A DNA stretch of 64,000 nt from Rhodospirillales bacterium URHD0017 (GCA_900110395.1 FODP01000006.1:168821-232820), one strand, 5' to 3'; shown: positions 22,922 to 33,945, counted from the first letter of the stretch. The notes: generated from the sequence alone by a model not told the origin. A program made the numbers and translations.

Positions 22922-23119
22922 AATGAATTTCCGCTCTTTCGGCCCAGCCGGCCTCGCCCGGGGAGGCGACCTGCGAGCCGCGCGGTTTGTAACCAAGCGG
23001 TCGCACAGGGTCAAGGTGCTGCAGAGCGCTAATTCACAAGCATTTTCAATAACTTATTTGCTTTGCCAACAGCGCCGCGGGCGTTTAGTTTCCGCCCTTC
23101 AATCGATCGGGACCAAACC

Positions 23120-23578
23120 ATGCTGCGCGACAATCTGGCTGAGGCGCTGAAGGAGGCCATGCGCGCCCGCGACATGACCACGGTGGGCGCTGTCCGGCTG
23201 ATCCTGGCCAAGCTCAAGGAAGTGGATATCGCCGCCCGTACCGAGGCGAGCCGCGAGGGCGTTGCCGACGACCGCATCCTCTCGATGCTGCAGGGCATGA
23301 TCAAGCAGCGCAACGAATCGGTGGTGCTCTACGAGAAGGGCAACCGGCCCGAGCTCGCCGAGAAGGAAAAGGCCGAGATCGCCGTCATCGAGCGCTTCCT
23401 GCCCCAGCAGATGAACGACGCCGCCGTGGCCGCCGCCGTCGCCGAGGCCATGGCCTCGACCGGCGCCAAGTCGGTCAAGGACATGGGCGGCGTGATGGCG
23501 GCGCTGAAGGCCAAGTACGCGGGCCAGATGGACTTTGCCAAGGCGTCGGCCGCGGTGAAGAAGGCGCTGGCTGGGTAG
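23120..23578 (+). CDS. GatB/YqeY domain-containing protein
   Basis: The 152-residue protein starts MLRDNLAEALKEAMRARDM. It contains the family pattern VGAVRLILAKLKEVDI, DDRILSMLQGMIKQRNES, ERFLPQQM and SVKDMGGVMAALKAKY. YqeY proteins resemble the tRNA-binding tail of amidotransferase GatB and are inferred to bind tRNA, though their role is unsettled. It is divergent from carA across ~200 bases. In many alphaproteobacteria this gene precedes dnaG, as it does here. Confidence 0.92.
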   Translation: MLRDNLAEALKEAMRARDMTTVGAVRLILAKLKEVDIAARTEASREGVADDRILSMLQGMIKQRNESVVLYEKGNRPELAEKEKAEIAVIERFLPQQMNDAAVAAAVAEAMASTGAKSVKDMGGVMAALKAKYAGQMDFAKASAAVKKALAG

Positions 23579-23579
23579 T

Positions 23580-23602
23580 TTCCGCAGTTTCCGCAGTTTC
23601 CG
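23580..23602. repeat. triple 9-base tandem repeat TTTCCGCAG
   Basis: Immediately after the YqeY stop, TTTCCGCAG occurs twice and is followed by TTTCCGCta, a truncated third unit. It sits directly before REP copy 3. It could be a slippage product; no function is visible. Confidence 0.6.
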
Positions 23603-23604
23603 CT

Positions 23605-23713
23605 ACCCCCTCATGCTCCTCTCCCCCGCTCGGGGAGAGGTTGGGTGAGGGGGCGGCGCATGTCGATTCCCCCCTCACCTAGCCTCTCCCGCTAGCGGGG
23701 GAGAGAACATGAG
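23605..23713. repeat. REP-like palindromic element, copy 3
   Basis: It begins ccccctcatgctcctctcc, continues with a cggggagaggttgggtgagg arm and a short spacer, and ends with the mirror arm cctctcccgctagcgggg and gagaacatgag. It lies between the YqeY gene and dnaG. Confidence 0.9.
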
Positions 23714-23832
23714 TCGGTTTCGAAATCGGATAGACGATGCATAGAGCGACTTGGCGGATCGACTCTGGCACAACTCCAGTGATCGGTCAATAACTGTAGT
23801 ATTTTTGCATGCCATATAGGCCCCAAAGAATG

Positions 23833-23849
23833 TGCTGTCAGTGACAGCA
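23833..23849. promoter_or_regulatory. 17-base perfect palindrome upstream of dnaG
   Basis: TGCTGTCA and TGACAGCA flank a single G, an 8-1-8 perfect inverted repeat 70 bases before the dnaG ATG. It could be an operator for the dnaG-rpoD operon or a short 5' UTR hairpin. No regulator can be named from the sequence. Confidence 0.4.
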
Positions 23850-23918
23850 ATCCCCGTTATCCCGAGCCCGGTATCAACCGGACTCTACATTCGGTGTCCC
23901 CGCGCCCTACATTGCACC

Positions 23919-25814
23919 ATGGCCTTCCCCCCGGGCTTCCTCGACGAATTGCGCGCGCGCCTCAGCCTGTCCGAGGTCGTCGGCCGCAAGGTCTCCCTGA
24001 AGCGCCGGTCGGGCGCGGAGTACGCTGGCCTCTGCCCGTTCCACAACGAGAAGACGCCGTCCTTCACGGTCAACGACAAGAAGGGCTTCTTCTATTGCTT
24101 CGGCTGCCACGAGAAAGGCGATGCCGTGGGCTTCGTCATGAAGACCGAGGGCCTGTCGTTTCCCGAAGCGGTCGAGAAGCTGGCGCGCGAGGTCGGCCTG
24201 CCGGTGCCGCGCGCCACGCCTATAGAGCGCGAGCGCGCCGAGCGCGTCTCCACCTTGCAGCAGGTCGTCGAAGAGGCCGCGCGCTGGTTCCAGAAGCAGC
24301 TTCGGTTGCCGGTGGGCCGTCAGGGCCTGGATTACCTGCGCGGCCGCGGCCTCGAGGACGCGACCATCGACGATTTTCGCCTGGGATTCGCGCCTGACTC
24401 GCGCGATGGCCTGCTGTCGCATCTCAAGCGCGAGAACGTGCCGGTCGACAAGATCGTCGAGGCCGGGCTCGCCATTCAGCCCGAGGACAGCAATCGCGAG
24501 CCCTACGACCGCTTCCGCGGCCGCGTGATGTTTGCCATCAACGACCGACGCGGGCGCGTCATCGCCTTCGGCGGGCGCGTCATGGGCGCAGGCGAACCGA
24601 AGTACCTCAATTCGCCCGAGACGCCGCTGTTCCACAAGGGCGCCAACCTCTACTGCCTCGACCGTGCGCGCGCGGCCGCGACCAAGGACCAGCCGGTCAT
24701 CGTCGCCGAAGGTTATATGGACGTCATCGCCCTGCACGGCGCAGGCTACACCGGCGCGGTGGCGCCGCTCGGCACGGCGCTGACCGAAGGCCAGCTTGCC
24801 GAACTGTGGAAGCTCGCCGACGAGCCCTATCTCTGCTTCGACGGCGACAATGCCGGGCGGCGCGCCGCCAACCGTGCCGCCGAGCGCGCCCTGCCGCTGC
24901 TGCGCGCCGGCAAGAGTCTGCGCTTTCTCAGCCTCCCGGCGGGCGAGGATCCCGACAGCCTGATCCGGACCCGCGGCGCCGACGCGATCCGCCGCAGCCT
25001 CGACCTGGCCCAGCCGCTGTCGGACATGGTCTGGAGCATGGAGACCGAGGGCAAGCCCAACGACACGCCCGAGCGCCGCGCCAGCCTGCAGCGCGCCATC
25101 GAGCAGCGGGTGGCCGAAATCGCCGATCCGGTTGTGCGCGACTTTTACCGGACCGAGATGCGCAGCCGGCTCGGCCGACTGCGCCGGCCCGATCGCGAGC
25201 CCTGGCAGCCCGGCCAACGCCGGTCCTTCCGCGGCCCCGGCCCCGACCCGGCGCCTTTTGCCGCGGGCTCGGCGGCCCGTCGGGCGGGGACCGACCTGGA
25301 CGGCTCGCGGCAGGAAAGGGCGCTCCTGGGGGCCCTGCTGGAACGGCCGGCCCTGTTGCATGTCCTGGCGGAAGACGTGGCCGCGCTCCCCCTCGCCAGC
25401 CCCGAGCTGGCCCGCCTGCGCAGTGGCCTCTTGGACGCCCTGTCGCTGGTCTCCGAGGGGATCGATCCGGCGGCCGAGGAGGCCCTCATCGGTCCTGGGA
25501 CTGAAGGTTCCGATACCCCCCTTGAAGCCCGGCTGATCGAGGAGCATCTGGAGCGCTCCGGTCTTGGCCGGTTGGCTGCCGCGGCCCGGGTCCGGGCCCG
25601 GGAGACCTTCCGGGTGGATCCGGCCGACGAGGACGGCTGGGTCGGCCAGTGGCGCCGGATGGCCCGCCATCTCAACCAGCTCACGGCCGAGCCGGAGGAG
25701 CTGAAACGAGCCGAGGAGGCCCTGGCCGAGGACATGAACGAGGAGAATCTCCGGCGTCTTGAGGCGATTCTGGAGCGAATACGGCGGGAAAGCATCGAAT
25801 CGGGGACGGGGTAG
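23919..25814 (+). CDS. dnaG: DNA primase
   Basis: The 631-residue primase has an N-terminal CHC2 zinc finger (CPFHNEKTPSF...FYCFGCHEKGDA). The TOPRIM core has VIVAEGYMDVIALH and CFDGDNAGRRA, holding the catalytic Glu and Asp-x-Asp. A C-terminal helical DnaB-interaction domain is rich in Arg, Pro and Glu. It synthesises RNA primers at replication forks. The ATG at 23919 (MAFPPGFLDELRARLSLSEVV) is the family start; the preceding 29 in-frame codons are non-coding. rpoD follows in the same direction, as in the classical macromolecular-synthesis operon. Confidence 0.97.
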   Translation: MAFPPGFLDELRARLSLSEVVGRKVSLKRRSGAEYAGLCPFHNEKTPSFTVNDKKGFFYCFGCHEKGDAVGFVMKTEGLSFPEAVEKLAREVGLPVPRATPIERERAERVSTLQQVVEEAARWFQKQLRLPVGRQGLDYLRGRGLEDATIDDFRLGFAPDSRDGLLSHLKRENVPVDKIVEAGLAIQPEDSNREPYDRFRGRVMFAINDRRGRVIAFGGRVMGAGEPKYLNSPETPLFHKGANLYCLDRARAAATKDQPVIVAEGYMDVIALHGAGYTGAVAPLGTALTEGQLAELWKLADEPYLCFDGDNAGRRAANRAAERALPLLRAGKSLRFLSLPAGEDPDSLIRTRGADAIRRSLDLAQPLSDMVWSMETEGKPNDTPERRASLQRAIEQRVAEIADPVVRDFYRTEMRSRLGRLRRPDREPWQPGQRRSFRGPGPDPAPFAAGSAARRAGTDLDGSRQERALLGALLERPALLHVLAEDVAALPLASPELARLRSGLLDALSLVSEGIDPAAEEALIGPGTEGSDTPLEARLIEEHLERSGLGRLAAAARVRARETFRVDPADEDGWVGQWRRMARHLNQLTAEPEELKRAEEALAEDMNEENLRRLEAILERIRRESIESGTG

Positions 25815-25979
25815 CCCAGGCCTTCAAATCGATGCAGTAACCTCTATCGCGGCTTGAAGTTAAGCCCCATATAGTAGAAGGGTAGTTTTCGCGGGGCCGC
25901 CCTCTCCGCCTCCCCTTCTTGCAGCAAGAATCCACGGCCCAACGGCCGTTTTCATAGTTTGTGCACCTAAGGACAAAGA

Positions 25980-28001
<2,022 letters not shown>

Positions 28002-28022
28002 GCACGGAAAGACGATCACGGA

Positions 28023-28049
28023 AAAGCCGGGCAGTGCCCGGCTTTTTTA
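28023..28049 (+). terminator. Rho-independent terminator after rpoD
   Basis: AAAGCCGGGC and GCCCGGCTTTTTT form a stem around AGT, with the T-run built into the 3' side. It lies 20 bases after the rpoD stop. Confidence 0.93.
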
Positions 28050-28215
28050 ATGGGAGCGCGGGCCTCCGGCCCGCTCAGGGTCTTCGTTCATGCTCCTCTC
28101 CCCCTGGGGGGGTGATGCAGGAGACAGTCTTCGCGTTGCACCCCCCTCACCTAACCTCTCCCCAAGGGGGAGAGGAATTTGATTCATGAGCGGACCTGGA
28201 GGTCCGCGCTCCCAT
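28050..28215. repeat. REP copy 4 inside ~28-base terminal inverted repeats
   Basis: A REP-like unit (28089-28176) is flanked on the left by ATGGGAGCGCGGGCCTCC... (28050-28077) and on the right by its near-perfect inverse, ...GGTCCGCGCTCCCAT (28187-28215). Each flank is itself palindromic (GCGGGCC..GGCCCGC and GCGGACC..GGTCCGC). The 166-base unit has the form of a small non-autonomous mobile element, but no target duplication is evident. Confidence 0.65.
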
Positions 28216-28286
28216 CACCCATTGGTCACGAGACGCTACAGGCCCATCGCCTACCATCTCCGCTCCCCAAACAGTCACGGAGAGCA

Positions 28287-29027
28287 GTGGTGCTTGCCGG
28301 CAACCCGATCACGGCCCGTTTCAAGGATGCGTTGCGCCCCTGGGCGTCGGCGTTGCCCCAGTTCTCGGGGCTGCCCTCGTGGTCGCGCACGATGGGCGTG
28401 CTGAAGCATCACGGTTTCTCTCCCGTGACGGTGTTCGACATCGGCGTCGGCTACGGCACGTTCCCGCTCTATCGCGCATTCCCCGACGCGTTCTATCACC
28501 TGATCGATCCGGCCCACGAATCGCTGGCCCACATGCAGCGCCTTGCACGGCGACTGCGCTGCCAGGTCCATCCCGTGGCTTTGGGCGACCACGAAGGCAC
28601 GGCGATGCTGGAAGTCCGCGCCGACATCCAGGAATCGACCCTGCTCGAGGAAGTGGGACCGCGCCGCGTGCGTCGTCACGATCGCGTGCCGCTGCGCCGC
28701 TTCGACATGCTGTTCGGTCCCATCATGCGGCCATCGTTCTGCAAGATCGACGTGCAGGGTGCCGAGCAGATGGTGCTTGCCGGCATGAGCGGCCGCCTCG
28801 GCGAAATCGACGCGCTGATCATTGAGACCAGCACCATCGCCACCGTGCAGGGCGGCGCCGAGATCGGCGCCATCGTGCGCTTCCTGACGGAGCATGGCTT
28901 TGCCCTGACAGACATCGTCGGCCTGCGCCGGCGGCCGCTCGACGGCGCGACCGCGCAGCTCGATCTGCTGTTCGTGCCCAACAAGTCGCCGCCGCGCAGC
29001 GATCGTCGGTGGGCCGCCAGCGCCTGA
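28287..29027 (+). CDS. FkbM-family methyltransferase
   Basis: The SAM-binding Rossmann motif VTVFDIGVGYGTFPLYRAF and the family hallmark FCKIDVQGAEQMVLAGM identify an FkbM-type O-methyltransferase. Such enzymes often methylate sugars of surface glycans, which fits the exopolysaccharide locus that follows. The frame is open back to a TTG at 28179, but that part lies within the repeat. The tandem GTG codons at 28287/28290, preceded by GGAGAG, are better starts, giving ~246 residues. The start remains uncertain. Confidence 0.82.
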   Translation: MVLAGNPITARFKDALRPWASALPQFSGLPSWSRTMGVLKHHGFSPVTVFDIGVGYGTFPLYRAFPDAFYHLIDPAHESLAHMQRLARRLRCQVHPVALGDHEGTAMLEVRADIQESTLLEEVGPRRVRRHDRVPLRRFDMLFGPIMRPSFCKIDVQGAEQMVLAGMSGRLGEIDALIIETSTIATVQGGAEIGAIVRFLTEHGFALTDIVGLRRRPLDGATAQLDLLFVPNKSPPRSDRRWAASA

Positions 29028-29327
29028 TTGCTGCTCGTTTGGCTCGTCAGGTTTTGTGATCATTGCGTACAGCCGTGGCCATTGCGTGACCCACAAGGCG
29101 AGATGTACGCTGCACTTGCGAAGAGTAAACGCAGTTGCAACATGCATGGCGGCAAGGCTCGTGGGATGCGCCAACAGCGATCGGCCTGCGACGTGTTGTC
29201 AGCAGGATGGCGAACGTGCAACCCGCCTTCCTGCGCCATCGTTTAGGCGTCCGTTATGCGGGCGTGCCGCAATCGGGCCACATGGCCCGTTTACGGATTC
29301 TCCCAGGGGTTCAGTCAGGTAGGCGGG
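29028..29327. other. 300-base gap without a recognised gene
   Basis: There is no coding frame with convincing character on either strand. Visible elements are a TGATCA palindrome at 29057 and two CATTGCGT copies at 29061 and 29080 (19 bases apart), which could be regulator sites for the lipoprotein-ChvI-ChvG genes downstream. This is weak evidence. Confidence 0.35.
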
Positions 29328-29855
29328 ATGACGATCAGGAACCTGGTGAGGAACAGCATTGGTATGGGCTTGTTGCTCCTGACAGGCTGCGAGGCAGCAC
29401 GAAGCATGCGCGACGACTTCTCTCGACTGACCTCGTCCCAGGCCACGGCGCAGAAATCGCAGCCAGCAAGGAACGTGGCCTCGACTAATCGGCCGCGTAC
29501 CACGCCCACCGTATCGACTTCCCCCGACACCCCTGTCGCCGCTCCGGCGGCGACGTCGAACGAACCGCCGGCACGTCCCGCTGCTACGGGCAGCCCGGCG
29601 CTCTCACTTGCCGGCAAGAGCGAGAGCGAGCTGCGTGCCATGCTCGGCGCGCCAACCAGCGAGGAGGATCGCCCCCCCGGTAAACGGTGGCGCTATCGAG
29701 ACGGGCAATGCACCCTGGACGTCCAGCTCTACCCGGATGTCCAGACAAAACAGTTCGGAACTCTTGCGTACGAGGTAAAGAGCGATGACAACACCGATGA
29801 AGGAAAGCGTGTCTGCCTGGCCCAGCTCCAATCCCGCACCCAGGCCCGCCACTAG
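29328..29855 (+). CDS. lipoprotein with BamE/SmpA-like C-terminal domain
   Basis: The 175-residue protein starts MTIRNLVRNSIGMGLLLLTGCEAARS; LLTGC is a lipobox, with Cys22 as lipid anchor. A Thr/Pro/Ala-rich linker (residues ~45-110) precedes a small domain with LAGKSESELRAMLGAP and RWRYRDGQCTLDVQLYP, similar to the SmpA/OmlA (BamE) fold. It is outer-membrane or periplasmic. Its last 71 bases overlap the response-regulator start, so expression is coupled; it could feed envelope-state information to the adjacent kinase (inference). Confidence 0.75.
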   Translation: MTIRNLVRNSIGMGLLLLTGCEAARSMRDDFSRLTSSQATAQKSQPARNVASTNRPRTTPTVSTSPDTPVAAPAATSNEPPARPAATGSPALSLAGKSESELRAMLGAPTSEEDRPPGKRWRYRDGQCTLDVQLYPDVQTKQFGTLAYEVKSDDNTDEGKRVCLAQLQSRTQARH

Positions 29856-30582
29856 TTCGGACGTGGAAAAACGCATCCGTGTCGCCTTCGTCGAGGATGA
29901 CGACGACTACCGCGAGGCCGTGAGCAGCGAGCTCGCCGACCATGGCTTCGACGTCACGTCGTTCTGCGACGGTACCGCTCTTCTGGCCTCGCTCGCCGAC
30001 GGCGCCGACCCGGAGATCATCATCCTCGACTGGAGCCTGCCCAGCGTCTCCGGCATCGACCTGCTGCCGCGGCTCAGGCGCAACGGCATTGCGCTTCCCG
30101 TCATCTTCCTGACCGGCCGCTCGCTGCCGGCCTACGAGAAGCTCGCCTTCGACCGCGGCGCCCTCGACTTCGTCGACAAGGCGCGCGGCGTGCCCATCCT
30201 GGCGCATCGCCTGCGCCTGATTGCCGACTCTGTGAAGAAGCCGGCCGAGCCCGAGCTGGTGGACAATTTCCATTGCGGCAGGCTGATGCTGAAGCCTAAG
30301 GTCAGCCGTGCCTTTTGGGACGATGCTGACGTTGGCCTGACGTTGACCGAGTTCAAGATCGTGCACCTGTTGGCCGCCAACGTCGGCAGCTACGTGACGT
30401 ATCGGTCGGTCTACGACTGCATGCATTACGTCGGCTTCATCGCAGGGAGCGGCGAAAATGGCTATCGAACGAACGTCCGCTCTTGCATCAAACGAATCAG
30501 AAACAAGTTCCGCGCCGTCGACCCCACCTTCGGCGAAATCGATAACTATCAGTCCTTCGGATACCGCTGGGGCAAGACCTAA
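29785..30582 (+). CDS. chvI: response regulator, ChvI-like
   Basis: The OmpR/PhoB-type regulator has a receiver domain (VAFVEDDDDYREAV, phosphoacceptor Asp82 in IIILDWSLPS, FLTGR, Lys in DFVDKARG). The C-terminal winged helix contains LTLTEFKIVHLLA and YRTNVRSCIKRIRNKF, closely fitting ChvI of the ChvG/ChvI (ExoS/ChvI) acid and envelope response system of alphaproteobacteria. That system controls exopolysaccharide production in rhizobia, fitting the locus downstream. The start could also be GTG 29863; the ATG at 29785 overlaps the lipoprotein gene. Confidence 0.85.
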   Translation: MTTPMKESVSAWPSSNPAPRPATSSDVEKRIRVAFVEDDDDYREAVSSELADHGFDVTSFCDGTALLASLADGADPEIIILDWSLPSVSGIDLLPRLRRNGIALPVIFLTGRSLPAYEKLAFDRGALDFVDKARGVPILAHRLRLIADSVKKPAEPELVDNFHCGRLMLKPKVSRAFWDDADVGLTLTEFKIVHLLAANVGSYVTYRSVYDCMHYVGFIAGSGENGYRTNVRSCIKRIRNKFRAVDPTFGEIDNYQSFGYRWGKT

Positions 30583-32098
30583 GCCCGAGCCCCGGGGCTG
30601 GCGCCAGGCGATCCGTCGCCTGGCAGCCTCCCTCACGCTGAAATCGGTGGTGCTGGTCGGCATCTTCGTCGCATTGCCGGTCGTGCTGTACGGCCAGTTC
30701 GAGAGCGCAGACCGCCAGATGCGCGATCTCGTGACCCGCGCCATCCAGGACCGCAGCGCCCTGATCGCCGAGGCCCTCGCGCCGAAGCTCACCAACGGTG
30801 ACAAGAGCGCACGAGCATCGCTCAACGACGATCTCGCCAAGTATGCCAGCGACGGCACGATCCTGAAGCTGATGTTCCAGCCCGGAGAGGAGCGCCACGC
30901 CGGGCGTTTCTATTTCGTGGCCTCAGCCCCCAAGATCCGCACCGACGAGATTGCCGCCGAGCTCGACGAGCTCGGCCAGCGCGGCATCCTGCAGCGCATC
31001 TCAGACGCCTGCATGTGGGATGCCGCCAACGAGATCCGCTACAAGCAGGCCAACGGCACCGTCGAGCTCCTGACCTCGATCATCCCGATTCGCGCCGCCG
31101 ACGGCTGCTGGGTGCTGACCTCGACGCACACGACCTCGGAGTTCCTCAACACCTCGATCGGCCGGCCCTATTGGGAGACCCGCGAGATCCGCGTCGCCGC
31201 CGCGATCTACCTGGTGCTGGCCGTCATCGCGCTGCTGGTCGCCGTCAGCATCCGCCTGAGCCTGCGCCGCTTCCGCGACGTCGCCGCCGAGATCAGCCAG
31301 GGCCGTATCGGCGACAACGCCTTCAGCCACCGCAACGTCGTCCCCGAGCTGTCGAGCGTCGCCCGCGACTTCGACAAGCTGGTGCACGATCTGCGGCGCG
31401 TCTCCCAGCAGATCCGCCAGAACGCCGAGGACAAGGCGCATTCCTTCAAGACGCCGCTCGCCACCATCCGCTCGGCCCTCGAGCCGGTGCGACGCGCCAT
31501 GCCGCTCGACAATGCGCGCGCCAAACGCGCGCTCGAGATCGTCGATTCGGCTCTCGCCCGGCTCCTCGACCTGGTGATCGCCGCCCAACGGCATGACATC
31601 AGCACCGCCGAGCTGATCGAGGCGCCGCGCCTGCCGACCGATTTTAGCCAGCTCGTGGGCGACGCGGCGTTGCATTTCCGTGAGATTCTCGCGACCAAGG
31701 ACATAAGGCTGATCCGCCGCCTCGACGAGCGCGCCATCGTGCGCGCGGGCCAGGGCATGCTCGAGACCGTCCTGCAATGCGTGTTGGAGAACGCCATCAG
31801 CTTCTCGCCCAAGGGCGGCACGATCATCGTCACCCTGACGGTCAATAGCGAGACCGTCGAGCTGCAGGTCGATGACGAAGGACCCGGCGTCGATGCAGCC
31901 AAGATCCCGCACATGTTCGAGCGCTATTTCTCGTCGCGTCCGGAAGATGACCAGAATGCGCCCCCTTCGGGGCACGCCGGGCTCGGCCTCTGGATCGTCC
32001 GGCGCAACGTAGAGACGCTGGGCGGCCGCGTCGGCGCCGCCAATCGTATCGGTGGCGGGTTGTCGATTTCGATCTCGCTCCCGCGCAACGGCGCTTAG
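30458..32098 (+). CDS. chvG: sensor histidine kinase, ChvG-like
   Basis: The 546-residue membrane kinase has TM1 (SVVLVGIFVALPVVLYGQF), a periplasmic sensor of ~150 residues, TM2 (IYLVLAVIALLVAVSI) and a HAMP linker. The dimerisation domain carries phospho-His328 in KAHSFKTPLATI. The ATPase domain has N (LENAISFSPKGG), G1 (VDDEGPGVD) and G2 (GHAGLGLWIVRRN) boxes. It pairs with the regulator gene, which it overlaps by 125 bases. That overlap is long, but no later ATG precedes TM1. The ~50-residue Ser/Thr/Pro-rich N-terminus may be partly untranslated. Confidence 0.87.
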   Translation: MAIERTSALASNESETSSAPSTPPSAKSITISPSDTAGARPKPEPRGWRQAIRRLAASLTLKSVVLVGIFVALPVVLYGQFESADRQMRDLVTRAIQDRSALIAEALAPKLTNGDKSARASLNDDLAKYASDGTILKLMFQPGEERHAGRFYFVASAPKIRTDEIAAELDELGQRGILQRISDACMWDAANEIRYKQANGTVELLTSIIPIRAADGCWVLTSTHTTSEFLNTSIGRPYWETREIRVAAAIYLVLAVIALLVAVSIRLSLRRFRDVAAEISQGRIGDNAFSHRNVVPELSSVARDFDKLVHDLRRVSQQIRQNAEDKAHSFKTPLATIRSALEPVRRAMPLDNARAKRALEIVDSALARLLDLVIAAQRHDISTAELIEAPRLPTDFSQLVGDAALHFREILATKDIRLIRRLDERAIVRAGQGMLETVLQCVLENAISFSPKGGTIIVTLTVNSETVELQVDDEGPGVDAAKIPHMFERYFSSRPEDDQNAPPSGHAGLGLWIVRRNVETLGGRVGAANRIGGGLSISISLPRNGA

Positions 32099-32110
32099 CG
32101 CTACGCAGCT

Positions 32111-32217
32111 CATGTTCCTCTCCCCCGCTAAGGGGAGAGGCTAGGCGAGGGGGCTTCGAAAGCTCGTGCAACCCCCTCATCCAACCTCTCCCCTAGCGGG
32201 GGAGAGGAGCATGAGGG
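32111..32217. repeat. REP-like palindromic element, copy 5
   Basis: It runs from catgttcctctcccccgctaagg through gagaggctaggcgaggggg, a spacer, then ccccctcatccaacctctcc, to gcgggggagaggagcatgaggg. It separates the regulator genes from manC. Confidence 0.9.
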
Positions 32218-32341
32218 TGTATTCGCTTACTATTTCATCACGCTTTCTTCGCCACGGCGAACCACAGCTTAATCACTGGCTGGCTTTACCTTACCTGCCT
32301 AGCTTCCAACGCGTTCACGCATGTTTGGAGCTTCGCAGTTC

Positions 32342-33805
32342 ATGGACACAGTCGGTACGCTCGAGAAGTTCCACGAAGAAGGCTCGGCCCAGATCCATCC
32401 CGTCATCCTGTCCGGTGGCGCGGGCACGCGTCTGTGGCCGCTCTCGCGCGCGTCCTATCCCAAGCAGCTCCTGAAACTGTCGTCGCAGCGCACGATGTTG
32501 CAGGACACCGTGGCGCGCGGACTGATCGACGTAGGCTTCGCCGCCCCCCTGCTCGTGTGCAACGAAGAGCACCGCTTCCTGGTCGACGACCAGCTGCAGC
32601 AGATCGGCATCAAGCCGCAGGCCATCCTGCTCGAGCCCAAGGCGCGCAACACCGGCCCGGCGATCGCCGCGGCCGCCCTGTGGTTGCTGGCACGCGATCC
32701 CGACGCGCTGATGCTGGTCCAGCCGTCCGACCACGTCATCGCCTCGCCCGCCGATTTCCACCGCGCCGTGATGCGCGGCCTGGCCGCCGCGCAGGAAGGC
32801 CGGCTGGTCACCTTCGGCATCAAGCCGGTCCGTCCCGACACCGGCTACGGCTACATCCAGAGCGGCGAGGCGCTGAGCGGCGGCGACGGCGTGTTCGGCG
32901 TCGACCGCTTCGTCGAGAAGCCCGACCGCGAGACCGCCCAACGCTTCGTCGACAGCGGCGCCTTCTTCTGGAACAGCGGCATTTTCCTGTTGAGCGCCCG
33001 CGCCTATCTCGGCGAGCTGTCGCGCATCAACCCCGCCATGCTCGACGCCTGCGAGCGCGCCGTGCGCGACGGCCAGGAGGACCTCGCCTTCTTCCGCCTC
33101 GATGCCGAACCGTTCGGCGAGGCGCCGTCGCTGTCGATCGACCATGCGGTCATGGAGCACACCAGCCGGGCAGCAGTCGTGCCGGTCGACATGGCATGGA
33201 GCGACGTCGGCTCATGGCCGGCATTGCGCGACATCGCCACGGCCGACGGCGACGGCAACGTCCTGCACGGCGACGTGCTGGCCGAGCGCATGACCAACTC
33301 CTACGTCCGCAGCGAAGGCCGCCTGGTCGCCGCGGTCGGCCTCGACAATGTCGTGGTCGTCGCCACCGACGACGCCGTGCTGGTGGCCGACGCCAGCGCC
33401 ACCGCCGAGGTGTCGGGAATCGTCGCCAAGCTGCGCGGCCAGAACCGCAGCGAATCGCAGCAGCACGTCACCTGCCATCGGCCGTGGGGCCACTACCGGT
33501 CGGTCGATGCCGGCGACCGCTTCCAGGTCAAGCGCATCACCGTGAAGCCGGGCGCCAAGCTCAGCCTGCAGAAGCACTACCATCGCGCCGAGCACTGGGT
33601 GGTGGTGCACGGCACGGCGATCGTGCAGCGCGGCGAGGAACGCATGCTCGTTCGCGAGAACGAATCCGTCTACATCCCGATCGGCACCGAGCATCGACTG
33701 GAGAATCCCGGCAAGCTGCCGCTCCAGCTCATCGAGGTCCAATCGGGACCGTATCTGGGCGAGGACGACATCATCCGCGTGTCCGACAGCTATGGACGCG
33801 CGTGA
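32342..33805 (+). CDS. manC: mannose-1-phosphate guanylyltransferase / mannose-6-phosphate isomerase
   Basis: The ~487-residue bifunctional type II enzyme has an N-terminal nucleotidyltransferase (VILSGGAGTRLWPLSR, FVEKPD) and a C-terminal cupin isomerase domain (CHRPWGHYRSVDAGDRF, LQKHYHRAEHWVVVHGTA, YIPIGTEHRLENPG). It makes GDP-mannose, the precursor that Gmd and Fcl in this locus convert to GDP-fucose. The start at 32342 has TTTGGAG upstream; an ATG at 32321 would add seven residues without a ribosome-binding site. No phosphomannomutase is nearby. Confidence 0.95.
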   Translation: MDTVGTLEKFHEEGSAQIHPVILSGGAGTRLWPLSRASYPKQLLKLSSQRTMLQDTVARGLIDVGFAAPLLVCNEEHRFLVDDQLQQIGIKPQAILLEPKARNTGPAIAAAALWLLARDPDALMLVQPSDHVIASPADFHRAVMRGLAAAQEGRLVTFGIKPVRPDTGYGYIQSGEALSGGDGVFGVDRFVEKPDRETAQRFVDSGAFFWNSGIFLLSARAYLGELSRINPAMLDACERAVRDGQEDLAFFRLDAEPFGEAPSLSIDHAVMEHTSRAAVVPVDMAWSDVGSWPALRDIATADGDGNVLHGDVLAERMTNSYVRSEGRLVAAVGLDNVVVVATDDAVLVADASATAEVSGIVAKLRGQNRSESQQHVTCHRPWGHYRSVDAGDRFQVKRITVKPGAKLSLQKHYHRAEHWVVVHGTAIVQRGEERMLVRENESVYIPIGTEHRLENPGKLPLQLIEVQSGPYLGEDDIIRVSDSYGRA

Positions 33806-33945
33806 TGACGTTTTCGCCTGATTTGGAGGCCCCGGATTGGTCACACCAGGGCAGCCAAGGCAGGGACTATTTGATGAAAGCTCGTCTTCCTCTCGCCCCG
33901 ATGTCGGGGCGCGGTTGATGGTCATTCTTACCCACGGGTGATGAC

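Noticed and set aside
25854..25875. Possible promoter before rpoD (TTGAAG ... TATAGT)
   Set aside because: The two boxes are only 10 bases apart, too close for a sigma-70 promoter.
29057..29087. TGATCA and CATTGCGT repeats as an operator for the regulator operon
   Set aside because: The motifs are short and also expected by chance. They are noted in the gap entry only.
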